A stretch of 64,000 bases of DNA from Siphonodentalium dalli (taxonomy: Eukaryota; Mollusca; Scaphopoda; Gadilida; Siphonodentaliidae): positions 207,379,934 through 207,443,933 of the forward strand of contig CP136063.1 in assembly GCA_032622095.1 (NCBI GenBank). Reading direction: 5' to 3'. A program made the position numbers and the translations under genes. Numbering within the stretch: position 1 is the stretch's first letter; the number at the start of each line of letters is the position of its first letter. The notes beneath the pieces were generated by a model. The model had not been told where the DNA came from and searched no databases. It worked only from the letters and a program-made list of their open reading frames with translations. This document shows, piece by piece, positions 47,740-59,867 of the stretch.

Positions 47740-48700
47740 TATCGGTCATTGAATCCAAGATGGCCACCAACATTCAATATGTGAACAGGTAAAATTAAAT
47801 TCGTAATTACTCAGGAAGTTTATGAGGTATTACACTGTGCGATATGTCATTATATTGATAATTGAGAACTCCTTATTAGTATGTATGAATACATTTCAAA
47901 TAATCAAAATGGCCGCCAAACTGGCCGCCAAAATGGCCACCGGAAGTAGAAAACATGACATTTTTTCAAAAATATCTTCTATATCAGTTTCTGCTGTTTG
48001 GAACTGGTTGAGAATTGTGACTTTATTTTGGATTTTTTTATATTAAATGAATAATTGTGGCAATAAAATAACAAATTATTTGGGTCCTAACCCCTTCCGA
48101 TTCCTAAAAAAGTTGATTTTACAGAACGTGGTATAAAATTTTACCAAAAAAATTGGGATCTATTAACATTTCAACAAGGAATGAGTAGAACTGTGTTATT
48201 TAAGTGGGACATACCATTACCCGTGAATATTCCAAGTCACTGGAACCAAAATTGTGAAAAATTGTAAATATTGCCCCAGCGTGGCATGCAATGGCTTACA
48301 AGCTGTGGCTGATGAACAAAATTGTCTATTCTGACTAATATACATTGAAAACTGATATGTCTGATTCACCTTGGTTCATGGTTAGTCTTTTAACTGACAT
48401 TACCAGACATTATGGATTTTACTCTCACAAACTTTGGACCATTTTCTAAATAATAAACTGTAACTAACTTTGGTATAAAATGTGTTTATTGTTTTGATAT
48501 ATCTCAAATGCGTCACACTAAGGTGTTTAATGACCAAATAACTCAAGATTGCTTCCAGAATGGCAGCCAACTTTGGTAAAAAGTTAATTTTTCACATATA
48601 TCCGGAACATTATTCTCTGCTGTTCCGAAACGTTATCAAATTGTGACTCACTTGGTTATAACTTATTATGCACGTTAGATAATCAGTTGACAACTAAATA
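47740..48700 (+). repeat. AAGATGGCCGCC-family copy, plus orientation
   Basis: Colinear with 57340-57985: GGAACTGGTTGAG, GTGACTTTATTTTG, GGTCCTAACCCCTTCCG, GTATAAAATTT, TGTCACACTAAGG. Overlapping open frames are not conserved between copies. It lies just outside the left arm of the 48.93-53.43 kb structure. Confidence 0.7.
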
Positions 48701-49812
48701 TTATATTTGGTTGTCCCAGTTCCTTATGGGGCATGACAATTTCATTTTAATGTTGCGGTACGGAATTTTGCCGAAAACCTCTTGTGAGCCATGTTTTAAA
48801 AAGGAAATGAGCAAAACTGAGAAGAACCATAATATGTGGCTATTCTGGCTCATTATGATGAAATTGATCAATTTGATACAAGATGGAGGACAATATGGCA
48901 GCCAGGGAGTTACTGCATTGCCACAGGTGTATTTATATGACGATTGTGGAAAAACTAATTGAGATATGACATTGCAATCAATTGCATTTTGTTCCTTATA
49001 TATTTCTACGTCAACTGATATCAAATTTGAAAATCAAAATCAAAGATGGCCAGAATATGGCCAGAATATGGCACAGAATTTGAAAAATTCGATTTTTTTT
49101 CAAAAACAATTTCAGAAAAAACACAAAACCAATCATAAAATGTCACAAATATTTGAGCATTATGACGTTTTTATGACCGCAAGTAATCCTTCAATATCAT
49201 CTGACAAAAAAATCTGTAATCGACAAATCAGGGAGAAAGCAAAATGGCCGCCAGTGCGATCATCCACAATAGTCGGTGCATTTCGCGATATTACCCTATG
49301 TCTATTTATATGACAATTGTGGAAAAACCAATTGAGTTATGACATTGCAATGAATTGTATTCGGTTTCTTATATATTTCTACTTTCACTGATGTCAAATT
49401 TGTAAATCAAAATCCAAGATGGCCGCCAGAATATGGTTCATAATTTGAGAAATTCGATTATTTTTCAACAATTTTTTCCAGAAAAAACACAAAACCAATC
49501 ATAATATGTCACAAATATTTGAACATTATGACGTTCATATGATTGCAATTAATCCTTCAATATCGTCTGACAAAACAATCTGCAATCGACAACTTGGGGA
49601 GAAAACAAAATGGCCGCCATTGTGATCACCCGCAACAGTCGGTACATTTCGCGATATTACCCTATGTCTATTTATATGAAGATTGTGGGTAAGCCATTCG
49701 CTGTATTACACGTGGTGTATTCCTCTTACTTTTCTGGTGTCAATGATGCCAGTAAAGAACCAAAATTGCCGCTACGATATGCCTTAATTTAGAGATCATG
49801 TCTGTTTTTTAA

Positions 49813-50469
49813 CGTATTTTTGTTTATAATTATATAGTCTGGTAGCGTGGTTTACCTGGTATGGAACCCGAGTTCTCATGACTTATTTTTGTATGTACCT
49901 GGACACAACTAATGTAGAACTTTGAATATTAATAAGAATCGTCTTAGACGCACATGACTTAATCCAAAATAGCCACAGGAGGGTCAAAATTTTTCGCAAA
50001 TCACCCCAAAGTTTATAGTTACATGATTGGGAACAAACTATATGAGATATTAATTTGAGTTTTGTTCTTTATATGTACCATTCCACGTATTGTGCTATGT
50101 ATTCTGTTCAGAGAGTATAAACCCTCCTATTTACCCACACCAATGAGGAGGAATCAGACACCAGGGCCATTGAAAATCAATCATGTCACGAATGTGTGAC
50201 AATTTGTATGTACACGTTACAACAAGTAGCTCCAACCTCAACATTATTCATCATGAACAGACTCCACGAGTAGCATGTGGCAAACAAGACGGGCACAACT
50301 CGTATTTATTAATCCTGATATCATCGGATTCAACATCTTTATCGTCAGAGCTTTCAATGTTTCCTTCCACGCGCAAATCTTAGAGTGTTGATGGAAGAAT
50401 GCCACATTCGGACCACAGTGTCTCTAAAATCCATTCGTCATCGGTCCGTCCATTTTCCAATGGTGACAG
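49813..50469. other. Left loop segment; nothing recognised
   Basis: Between the inner end of the left arm and the first recognisable pol sequence. Contains TGTACCTGGACAC (about 49895), whose complement also occurs outside the right arm at about 53547. Confidence 0.4.
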
Positions 50470-51122
50470 AATAGTGTACTTATTCAAATGATCAACAGAA
50501 TCTCCAGGAAGTACTACAGAGATTCCGTAAATATCACCTGGAATTAAAACCCCAAACATGTGAGTTCTTCCAGCACCAAATCGAGTTTTCTAGGAAGAAT
50601 AGTCAGTCATGATGGGGTTAAAACTGAATGATGAGTCCATAGAAACAGTTAAAAACTGGCCAAGCCCATCAAGTACCAAGGAAGTAGAAAGCTTTTGTGG
50701 CCTGGTGATCTACCATCGGACTTTTGTCAAAAGTTATGTCGCTCTGGCTAGACCATTATAAGCCCTGACGGGAAAACAGCCATTCATATGGGGAAGAACA
50801 GCAGGAGGCCTTTGATACACTCAATGCCTCTCTGGTGTCTCCTCCCGTCTTGGCACTACCCAACAGTGAAGACTCCTTTGTCCTGGATTGCGATACAAGT
50901 GGGTGGGCCATCGAGGCGGAGCTCTTGCAGATCATAGGGGATGAAGGACGAGTGATTGCCCATGGTAGCTTTGTCTTTACCTCCGAGCAGAGCCAGTATT
51001 GCACAACCCGGAAAGAACTCCTGGCTGCCATAAGTTTTAACCGGCAATTCCGTCACTACATTTTGGGCAAGCCCTTCCCTTTAAGGGCGGATTATAGGAT
51101 TATAACGGCCTCAAATGGTTGA
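50470..51122 (+). pseudogene. Ty3/gypsy pol fragment: end of reverse transcriptase and RNase H
   Basis: Starts in the connection region after the polymerase active site (words such as FLG, VESFCGL and NYHR-like HYR appear in shifting frames at about 50560-50760). The open block from 50835 reads SPPVLALPNS, FVLDCDTSGWAIEAELLQ and CTTRKELLAAI, the typical RNase H domain that follows the polymerase in Ty3/gypsy elements. Gag, protease and the YxDD polymerase core are absent. Stops and frameshifts break it, for example at 50620-50640 and after 51122. Confidence 0.75.
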
Positions 51123-51779
51123 TGGGTGACGCCCTCTCCAGAATACACATTTAGGTCACTTGCCAGCAGTATACCACAGGCTGTGACCTTGAAAAGTTGC
51201 CATGCAAGGGCTGCAAATACTGTCAGCGTCTCCAGCGAACCTGTGCCAGATTTGAAGAGGAAGTTTATAACATTGTGGCTTTAGACCAGGGGTTATGGGA
51301 GTTTGTAACTTAGAATGGCCAAGTGACTCCAGCTATCTCAATGGTAACCTCCACTAATTACTCATGTGAGGAATGCTGGCAAGATGGATTCCAAGGACTG
51401 CCTTGGGACACATGAGGCAACTGGTCGGATTGCGAGCCATGTGTTGTCTGTGTCAGCCTAGGCACTAGATGGATGCACTCAAAATTGGACTTGCATTACC
51501 ACCACATATATAAGACAAAGGTTAATATGAGACAAGTTGCAAGCTCGGATCCATCCCGAGTATATGGCGGGTATATGCACCCTAGTGAGAAACTTGAGAA
51601 ACAACGTAAGGAACATGATCTATCCCCAGTCATTGTGTGGATAGAATCCGATCAAGAACCAACAGAGGGTGAATTATTCATCTCCACCAAGGCCACTAAA
51701 TATATCTGGATTAATCGTCAGAGATTTGTGATAGTACATTAATTACTGTATAAGATAAAATAGAAATTGGGAGCAGGTT

Positions 51780-52550
51780 TTAGTCATTCCCAGCCAATTT
51801 GCGGCTGAGATCTTGGCTATTGCTCATGATATACTCGCTTCTGGTCATCAGGGAGTGGTGCGTACCAAAGCTAGAGCCAAAAAGTACTTCTATGCATGGA
51901 ATTACTCAATACTTTGAATCATTCATAGGGGCCTGCCCCCAATGCAATCAAGGGAAGAAACCACCGAGGCATGCCAAATGGGGAATGCAAACATTCCTGT
52001 GGGTAATCCAATGGAAGGAGTGTACCTGGATTTCCTGAGACCATTACCACTCAGTGAACAGGATGACAAATACATTCTGGTGATCACGGATCAGTTTACT
52101 AAGTGGGTGGAGTGTAATCCCCTTCCTGATCAGACCACAGAAACGATGGCATGTGCGGCGGTGAATGAATTCTTTGCACGCTTCGGATGCCCCTTGCAAA
52201 TGTCGACGGACCAGGGCCCATGTTTTGAAATTAAACTGTTTTGTGCGATCTGCGAGTTACTCCAGATACATAAAACCCGAACGACCCATTATCAACCTAC
52301 GGCAAATGGCCAGGTGGAACGTCAAAACCGGACCCTGATTAATGCGGTCCGATGATTCGCTAACAAAAACCAACGAAGCTGGGACAAATTCCTTCCCCAA
52401 ATAGCGGGCACGCTAAGATCATCAGTGCACAGAATTACTGGCCAAACCCCAAATAAACTTATGTTGGGACGGGAAGTTAATCACCCAGTAGACTTGGTGT
52501 TTAATTTTACGAAAAAAAAATCAGACTAAAACAGTTACTGGTCAATACAT
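51780..52550 (+). pseudogene. Ty3/gypsy integrase fragment
   Basis: The first part (frame to 52038) keeps the His-His-Cys-Cys zinc motif: AHD..SGHQGV then CPQCNQGKK. The core (51942-52355) has DFLRPLP with the first Asp, STDQGPCFE with the second Asp and NGQVERQNRT with the catalytic Glu, so the D,D-E set survives although the frame changes between zinc finger and core. TGA at 52353-52355 and an A run near 52513 end the open frames. About 650 bases of eroded linker (51123-51780) separate it from RNase H. No LTRs are visible: both ends are truncated inside the loop of the foldback-like structure. Confidence 0.8.
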
Positions 52551-53891
52551 GAAAGACCTGAACAAGAAATGAAGCGGGCCCATGAAATTGCCCGGGAACA
52601 TTTAAAAACTACTTGAAAACAATATTTAAATATTATTTATAATATGATCTCTGAAAAGAAAACAGGCATGTTCTCTAAATTGAGGCATATCATAGCGGTC
52701 AGTTTGTGTCTTTACTGGCATCATTGACACCAGAAAAGTACGAGGAATACACCACATCGCACTGGTGGCCATTTTGTTTTCTCCCTAAGTTGTCGATTGC
52801 AGATTGTTTTGTCAGATGATATTGAAGGATTAGTTGCAGTCATATAAACGTCATAATGTTCAAATATTTGTGACATATTATGATTGGTTTTGTGTTTTTT
52901 TCTGAAAAAATTGTTGAAAAAAATCGAATTTCTCAAATTATGAGTCATATTCTGGCGGCCATCTTAAATTTTGATTTACAAATTTGACATCAGTGAAAGT
53001 AGAAATATATAAGGAACCGAATGCAATTCATGCAATGTCATAACTCAATTTGTTTTTCCACAATTGTCATATAAATAGACATAGGGTAATATCGCGAAAT
53101 GCACCGACTATTGTGGATGATCGCACTGGCGGCCATTTTGCTTTCTCCCTGATTTGTCGATTACAGATATTTTTGTCAGATGATATTGAAGGATTACTTG
53201 TGGTCATATAAACGTCATAATGTTCAAATATTTGTGACATTTAATGATTGGTTTTGTGTTTTTTTCTGGAAATTTTTGAAAAAAAATATAATTTTTCAAA
53301 TTCTGTGCCATATTCTGGCGGCCATCTTGGATTTTTATTTTCAAATTTGACGTAGAAATATATAAGGAACAAAATGCAATTGATTGCAATGTCATATCTC
53401 AATTAGTTTTTCCACAATCGTCATATAAATAGACATAGGTTAAAATCGCGAAATTTTCCGACCCTCATGGGCGCCATCTTGGATTACGTCATATGCGGCC
53501 AGGTTGTTTTCTTGTTAACATCCGGAATTCTACTCTAGAGGTGTCCAGGTACATAAAATAATCGGTGCGGAAGAGTCCTTGGAGGGGGTCCATAGGGGTG
53601 TACCTAGCTGCCCGACTACATTCCTTTATCCTTTATTTCTCATCATACAGAAAAGTCCCAAATAAAACACATAGTAAAATATACGACAATTAGAAATTTA
53701 CAGACATAAACATTATGATATTCGAGATACCTGATGCTCAATATTTTCTATTTTCAGAATCAGAGTGTGAAACGAAAATGAATCCGAAAGTAGTGATGAT
53801 TTGAACCGCTAAACAATGGGATGTATTTGGAGTTTAATTAAGAAGATTAATGCAGATCCTGTCGTGAGTCATATATTGAGAAGAAATATTT

Positions 53892-54425
53892 ATGGCTTGT
53901 CTTTTCCTATACCGACCATATTATAAAGCCCCTATCACTAAAACCAATTACTACTTCAGACAAAAAAGTCTCAGGTGCCCCCGTTTTCTTGCGACAAGAT
54001 ATAAAAACTCATTCCCACCAGCTGCCGTAGAACTGTGGAATACCCTTCCACCAGAAACGAAAAGTTGTGACTCAGTTTCTGAATTCGAGAGATGTTTACC
54101 ATATCCGGATCTAAACAAAAGCCAGGTTCTGTAACGTTTTTTGCTTTTGTTTACATAACAAAGGAAAACATTTGACAATAACATACTATTTATGCCATAT
54201 CTCTGATTGGTATAAGAACAAGGTCTGTCTATATTTTACTATTATTTCTGTTTATGGCGGTTTTTGACGGAGGTGAATATTTTAACAGCATACTCACCGC
54301 CAACACCGCCCGTATCTTTAACTTTAAATATGACCTGTTTTGCAATAACCTAAATAATAATCCATTATGCGATTGTGGTGAACTCGAGACAGCCGAACAT
54401 TTTTACTACAAAAGAGAGAGATGAC
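53892..54425 (+). pseudogene. Fragment of a LINE C-terminus, split by a repeat insertion
   Basis: 53892-54134 encodes TRYKNSFPPAAVELWNTLPP, the conserved tail of many invertebrate LINE reverse transcriptases. The usual next part (YDLFCNNL... then CDCGELETAEHFYY) appears only at about 54325-54415. The roughly 190 bases between match the right part of the repeat at 7200-7398, so a repeat copy lies within the old LINE fragment. This element is unrelated in sequence to the LINE at 18.2-24.7 kb. Confidence 0.7.
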
Positions 54426-54668
54426 TGTTTTTTGGGTCTTAATATGACATTAAATGTGAAAACTGTGCTTAATTGATGGGTTAACTTAACGTACAGTGAA
54501 AATGCAGTCATTATCATGTCACTCAAAAAGTTCATATATAGATAGTACCAAACGATTTAGCTGAGTACGATCACCAACTGATATAGATATCTCATCTAAA
54601 GAGTAGTGAAAATAGATAAGAGTGCTCTCCCATTTACATAGCAAAATGATGTTGTGCGGTGTGGGTGT

Positions 54669-55119
54669 GGTTAGAAGGAACTGAATGTTTTCCACTAGGC
54701 CTCCGTGTTAAAGTTTGGCCCCGCCCACTAAATTTGCTACATACGAATTGCACGAAATCGTTAATTTCGTGAAGCCCAACCCTTCGCACATCTTTTGCCA
54801 TGTATGAGTACTATCCGAGCCACACTTTTTTCAACTTTCCAACACACGTTTTCCACACTACCCCACTTTTTTCACAAAATTTGACCTGCTGACGAAACAA
54901 ATACCCAGCCTTATTCTCCCGTCAATGTTTGGACACGAACGCATTTCAGACTAGGGAAAACTCACATTTATACATGTCATAGGTATTATATTTTTAAAAT
55001 TTGTAAATATAATTGAAATATTATACACCAATCGTGTGCCAGAATTTTTTTAACTCGTATTCGAGATTGAGTGTAAAAACGAAAGGGACGTAATTCTACT
55101 TATTTAGTTCCTTCTAACC
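54669..55119. mobile_element. Inverted-end MITE, copy 1
   Basis: 451 bases starting GGTTAGAAGGAAC and ending GTTCCTTCTAACC, a perfect 13-base inverted end. The interior (ACATACGAATTGCACGAAAT, TTTTTTCAACTTTCCAACAC) matches copy 2 at 56013. No coding and no obvious target duplication. Confidence 0.85.
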
Positions 55120-56012
55120 TTAAGCGATGGCGAAAACTCACCCTACGTATTACATACTACCTCGGCGTGAAGCTGGGTCATATCTATGCTAAATAAAACT
55201 GATTTTATACATCTCTTTCTCATTCTCCAGAAATCTTGGTTATTTTAACCCCACTGTGTCCAAAGATGGTTCATTTAGTGGGAACATTTTGACGGAAATT
55301 TGTCCCTGTCGTTGGCAATTATGGGAACGTCCGTTCATTAATCAAAGAAGTAATATTCGGGAATTGATCAGTGCCGTCTGCAGTTCAACATTAAATATCA
55401 TGGGTGTCTCGTTGTCAGCACATACCGAGATTTTCCATATTTGGAAAATGTCTCAAAATTGGTGGAAATTTGGGTAATAAATGGTAAGTAATCGAGTAGA
55501 AGATGCCTTTAATGTCCACGGCGCGCAGGCATTGCACGACATAGGCATTGTGTGTTAATCCTCTTTCAGATAATATGCTTCGTTAGACTGAACTTCCGGG
55601 ATTTCTGAATAAAATGGCGGATTTGTATACCCCCCCCCCCCCCCGTACCAAAAAGGTATGAATTTCCGTGTGGTCGAGACAAGTTGGCAGCTACAAGGTT
55701 AAAACTATTCGAGATATCAAGTATTTTTTGACGGTCAGTTATCCACCACTAGATAAATATATCGATGTGAAGTGGTTCCTCTCTTAAAGGAGCACACCAG
55801 ATACAAAATGACGATAAATGTGCGAAAATCTCACTGAGGTCAATAGGTGCAAATATTCTCCACGCCGTGAAAAATGGCCATAAAATCAAAAGCCGGTGTA
55901 GTATTATGTCTAACTATGGATGCTTCGCCAATCTAACAACAACGATGTGATATTCCACCATATTTCTTCACCATAGGCCGAAATACGAAAAACTCGATTT
56001 TGTTGTGCTTTA
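55120..56012. other. No gene seen; C15 run
   Basis: A run of 15 C at 55630-55644. No domain-bearing frame. Confidence 0.4.
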
Positions 56013-56432
56013 GGTTAGAAGGAACATAATGTTTTCCATAGGCCTCAATGTTAAAGTTTGGTCCCGCACACTAAATTTGCTACATACGAATTGCACGAAA
56101 TCGTAAATTTCGTGAAGCCCAACCCTTCGCGCATATTTTGCCATGTATGGAATACTATCCCAGCCGCACTTTTTTCAACTTTCCAACACAAGTTTTCCAC
56201 ACTTCCCCACTTTTTGCACAAAATTTGAACTGCTGACGAAAGCAAACACCCAGCCTTATTCAAACTATAGGGAAAACCCACATTAATACATGCCATGGGT
56301 ATAATATTGTTTTAATTTGTAAATATAATCTGTAAAACGCCAATCGCGTGCCAGAATTTTTTTTAACTCGTATTCGAGATTGGGTGTAAACACGAAAGGG
56401 ACGTAATTCTACTTATTTGGTTCCTTCTAACC
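56013..56432. mobile_element. Inverted-end MITE, copy 2 (same family and orientation as copy 1)
   Basis: 420 bases with the same 13-base ends as 54669-55119, and about 85% similar by eye. It lacks some 35 bases found in copy 1 (region with GTCAATGTTTGGACACG). The minus frame 56051-56296 is chance. Confidence 0.85.
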
Positions 56433-57109
56433 GTGTCGGACCTACATCGATCAGTCACGGATATGCTGGCGGGTGTTTGCGGAGCGCACTATTCATTACT
56501 CGAGACCAAAACAAATAAAGAAGCAATTTTATATCGTGGAAATGGCCACGAATAAACACAGGTTCACTGCCATACCCCTTTATCTCTTATGTCTTATTGT
56601 GTATTTTATAATTGTATGTATGTTCCTACGTGAGAAATAAAATATTGGTTACGCTAAGACCATGCAAATACAATTATTTGTGGCGGGTGGATTTCCTACC
56701 AACCCCTAGAGCTCTCTTCGTAGTTTTTAAGAACTAAAAAAAACTAAACAAACAACACTTTCCAAGACCTCTATATAAGTCAAAGAAGTGTGTACTTTTA
56801 CAGTTTAAGGGAACACACCCAAAAATAGTTTTAGCTCAATCTTGCAGATACAATGAAATCATTGTAGTCCAGGAGATCGACCCCATGAAATAACAAATGT
56901 TGCTCATTTTGACTGACAAGTGCTATCCAGTCTAATTTTGTAGTAAAATATATGTAGATTACGAAAATCCATGATAGCAGTGGTGAATTTGTAGCTTAAT
57001 TGGCGAAAAACATGTTTTTATTGACCTACCCGACGACCGAAAATAGAAGAATTTTCCGGCGACGTCATAATACTACTAGTATTCCGGGAGCTAATATTGG
57101 TACCCTTGC
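56433..57109. other. No gene seen
   Basis: Nothing recognised. Confidence 0.4.
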
Positions 57110-57985
57110 ACCCCTTGGGACTTAACTTCTACCCACTCATTTTGTTCCTTATTATGTCCTTCAACTTTTAAGCAATGTTAACAAGAAAAAAAAGTGGCCA
57201 TATAGACTCCAGACAACTTAAATGGCCGCTGTTTTTCAGACCAGACTCTAAGTCAGTTTTATGCAAATTATAGCGGTAAAAATCTTGTAAAATGTATACA
57301 AATGTATATATTTTCATGAAGGTAAGACATAATGTCACTGTTTTGGAAATTGAAACTCACTATCCAAGATGGCCACCAAAATGGCCGCCGGAAGTTGAAA
57401 ATATTACTCTTTTTTTTACAAATACCTTCTAGATCGATTCATTCTGTTTGGAACTTGTTGAGTAATGTGACTTTATTTTGTATTTTGTATATTAACTGAT
57501 CATTGGGGCAATTCAATATGCACTTTTTGGGGTCCTAACCCCTTCCGTTCCCTCAAAAATACGAATTTACAGAATGCGGTATAAAATTTCACCAAAACAA
57601 TCACAATTGGGATTCTAGTCATATTTTAACAAGAAATGAACATAACTTTATAATGTAAGTGATGCATATGATTATCTATGAATATTCCAACTCAATGGAA
57701 CCAAAATTCTTACTTTGGCTCAAAATGGCTGCCAAAATGGCCACCAAAATATGGAAAATGGTAAATATTACCCCAGCATGTCCTGCAATCGATTACAAGT
57801 TGTGGATGATGTACAAAATTGGATATTCTGCCTTCTATACATTGAATACTAACATGTCTGATGTACCATGGTTAATTGTTACTATTGTCACCACTGACAT
57901 CACCAAAACTATTGGACTTTTCTCTCAAAAACTTGACTTAAATATCGGCAAAAATGTTTGGACTATTTTTTCAATTAAAATGTAA
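57110..57985 (+). repeat. AAGATGGCCGCC-family copy, most complete plus-strand example
   Basis: Contains CCAAGATGGCCACC, AAAATGGCCGCCGGAAG, GGTCCTAACCCCTTCCG and a second AAAATGGCTGCC block near 57723. Matches 47.74-48.70 kb directly, and 43.32-44.24 kb and 29.29-29.51 kb in reverse. The motif resembles the YY1 site (AAGATGGCGGC). Confidence 0.7.
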
Positions 57986-58059
57986 CTATCTTTGGGTTGA
58001 AAGGTGCTTATTGATTTGGTCTATCTTAAATGTGTCACACTGCGGTATTTATAGACCAA

Positions 58060-59590
58060 ATTGTTCGCCCGATTTTGACAACTGTATACTCTCATTAAGT
58101 AGACATGGATAAACTTTTTATATGCAGCCTGTGTCAGGGAGGACGCAGTTATATAGGAGTGGGTGTAATATAGGGTGTCATGTTGACGTATTTCTCGATG
58201 GGTTAATATATAATGCTATGCTAATTATGGTCTGAAATGACTAATATCGAGATTTCTGGTGACCATTCAACGTTTGATACCATTTGATGTCCCGATGGGG
58301 TATATTCTTGGAGTTCTGACATGCCACGAAGCTTCGGTACATGTCACGAAGCTTCAGTACATAGGACGAAAAACCGCCACAAATTTGGGGTTAATGATGC
58401 AAGGTCACATTTTTTGCCAGATTTCGACAGAACTATATACTTTCATTAAGTAGACATGGATAAACGTCTTGTATGTAGCACTGTGTCAGGGCTGAAGCAG
58501 TTATATAGGGTGGGTGTAATATAGTGTGTCATTTTGACATAATTACACCATAGATTAATATATATTTCTATGATAGTTACGATCTGAAATGACTGATATC
58601 GAAGTTTATGTTGACCATTCAACGTTTGATGCCATTTGACGGTACGTGTCACGAAGCTTCGGTAAATTGGATGAAAAATCGCCACAGATTTGGGGTTAAC
58701 GATGCGAGGTCACATTTTTCACTAGATTTTGACGGAACTGTATAGTCTCATTAAGTAGACATCGATAATCTTCTTACATGTAGCCCTGTACCAGAGATGG
58801 AGCAGTTATATAGGGGTGTGTGTAATATAGTGTGTCATTATGACATATTCCTCGATGGGTTAATATCGATGCTAATTATGATCTGAAATTATTAAAGATG
58901 GATTATCTCTTTAAATAACAAATTTTAAATAGTTGCGTGGGTATAAAATAATAGACATGAACCGAAGACCCCTGTCCGGAAAAGCTTCTATCAATTAATA
59001 TTGATTTTATTTCGAATACTAAATCGGGATCGTTTATGTGTCTATTTTTAGAATAGACCATTCGGATGATACCATATTGCGATATAGAGCACTGGGCTGC
59101 TCCTATGGCTACGCACCGAAATTTAAATGTCCCAGATTGATTGTTTGTATTGTTTTGTTCCACAGATATAAGCGACAATGAGTATAATTAACGTTTATTT
59201 GTGACAAAAATTGTACAATAAAATTTCTGGTCTCTGTTAACAGTAAACACTATTGTTCGTTAGCTGAACAAACACACCTTTTTAGACTAGAAAATATTAG
59301 AAATAAAATTAATATTAATCGATAGAAGCATTTCCGGACAGGAGTCTTCGATTTAAATCTAATATTTTATACCCCGGTACTATATAATACATGTTTACAA
59401 AGAGATAATCCACCTTTAATATCCGGGTTTCTGGTCACCATTCAACGTTTGTTATCGGTGCCATATGATGTCCTGTGGTGGTATATTCCTGGAGTTCTGA
59501 CACGTCACGAAGCTTCGGTACATGGCACGAAGCTTCGGTACATTGGATGAAAAACCGCCACAGGTTTGGGTTTAAGAATACATGGTCAAT
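58060..59590. repeat. Tandem array, three-plus units of about 350 bases with GAAGCTTCGGTAC words
   Basis: CATTAAGTAGACAT recurs near 58094, 58445 and 58748; GACCATTCAACGTTTG near 58261 and 58612, and again past the insertion near 59437 as CACCATTCAACGTTTG. The palindrome-rich CACGAAGCTTCGGTACAT is doubled in some units, and a 50-base block is missing from one unit. Interrupted by the 522-base element at 58895-59416. Confidence 0.85.
58895..59416. mobile_element. 522-base element with long inverted ends and TA target duplication
   Basis: It interrupts a tandem unit. Comparing with intact neighbouring units restores the empty site: the host reads ...TAATATC..., and TA is present on both sides of the insertion (58893-58894 and 59417-59418). 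The ends are inverted for about 125 bases, starting AAGATGGATTATCTCTTT and, on the right complemented, AAGGTGGATTATCTCTTT, with CCTGTCCGGAAA and TTAATATT further in. TA duplication fits a Tc1/mariner-type MITE. No coding. Confidence 0.85.
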
Positions 59591-59867
59591 TTTGTTGCCA
59601 CAGCGCTGGGGGATAAGTACCCAGGGCCACATGATTCTTCTTATTTCGATATTACTGTATACTGTTATTAATAACGATACACCTTGATTAACATCATGTT
59701 GAATGAAGCAGGCACAGTATAATTTTCTATTATTGAACATTTAACTTGAATGTCACGAATAATCGGTACATTCGTGTTTTTGTTTCTACGCCGACTGTAT
59801 GCATACATCTGATTTAAATATAGTAATATATGAATAATAATTAATGTACCGAAGCTTCGTATCTATA

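Larger units (their letters stand above)
48930..53431. mobile_element. Foldback-like structure: inverted arms made of two tandem units each
   Basis: Left arm 48930-49812 and right arm about 52659-53431 are inverted copies. Within each arm a unit of about 350-373 bases is repeated twice (GACATTGCAA at 48968 and 49341; complement near 53033 and 53385). The unit includes TTGTGGAAAAAC, TATATATTTCTAC, CACAAAACCAATCATAA and ATATTTGAGCATTATGACG. The right arm lacks about 90 bases near its inner end. Long inverted ends built of tandem subrepeats recall Foldback/TU-type elements. The loop encloses decayed Ty3/gypsy sequence. Confidence 0.75.

Noticed and set aside
48930-53431. Arms as LTRs of the gypsy element
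   Set aside because: LTRs would be direct repeats with TG..CA ends; these arms are inverted and built of tandem units.
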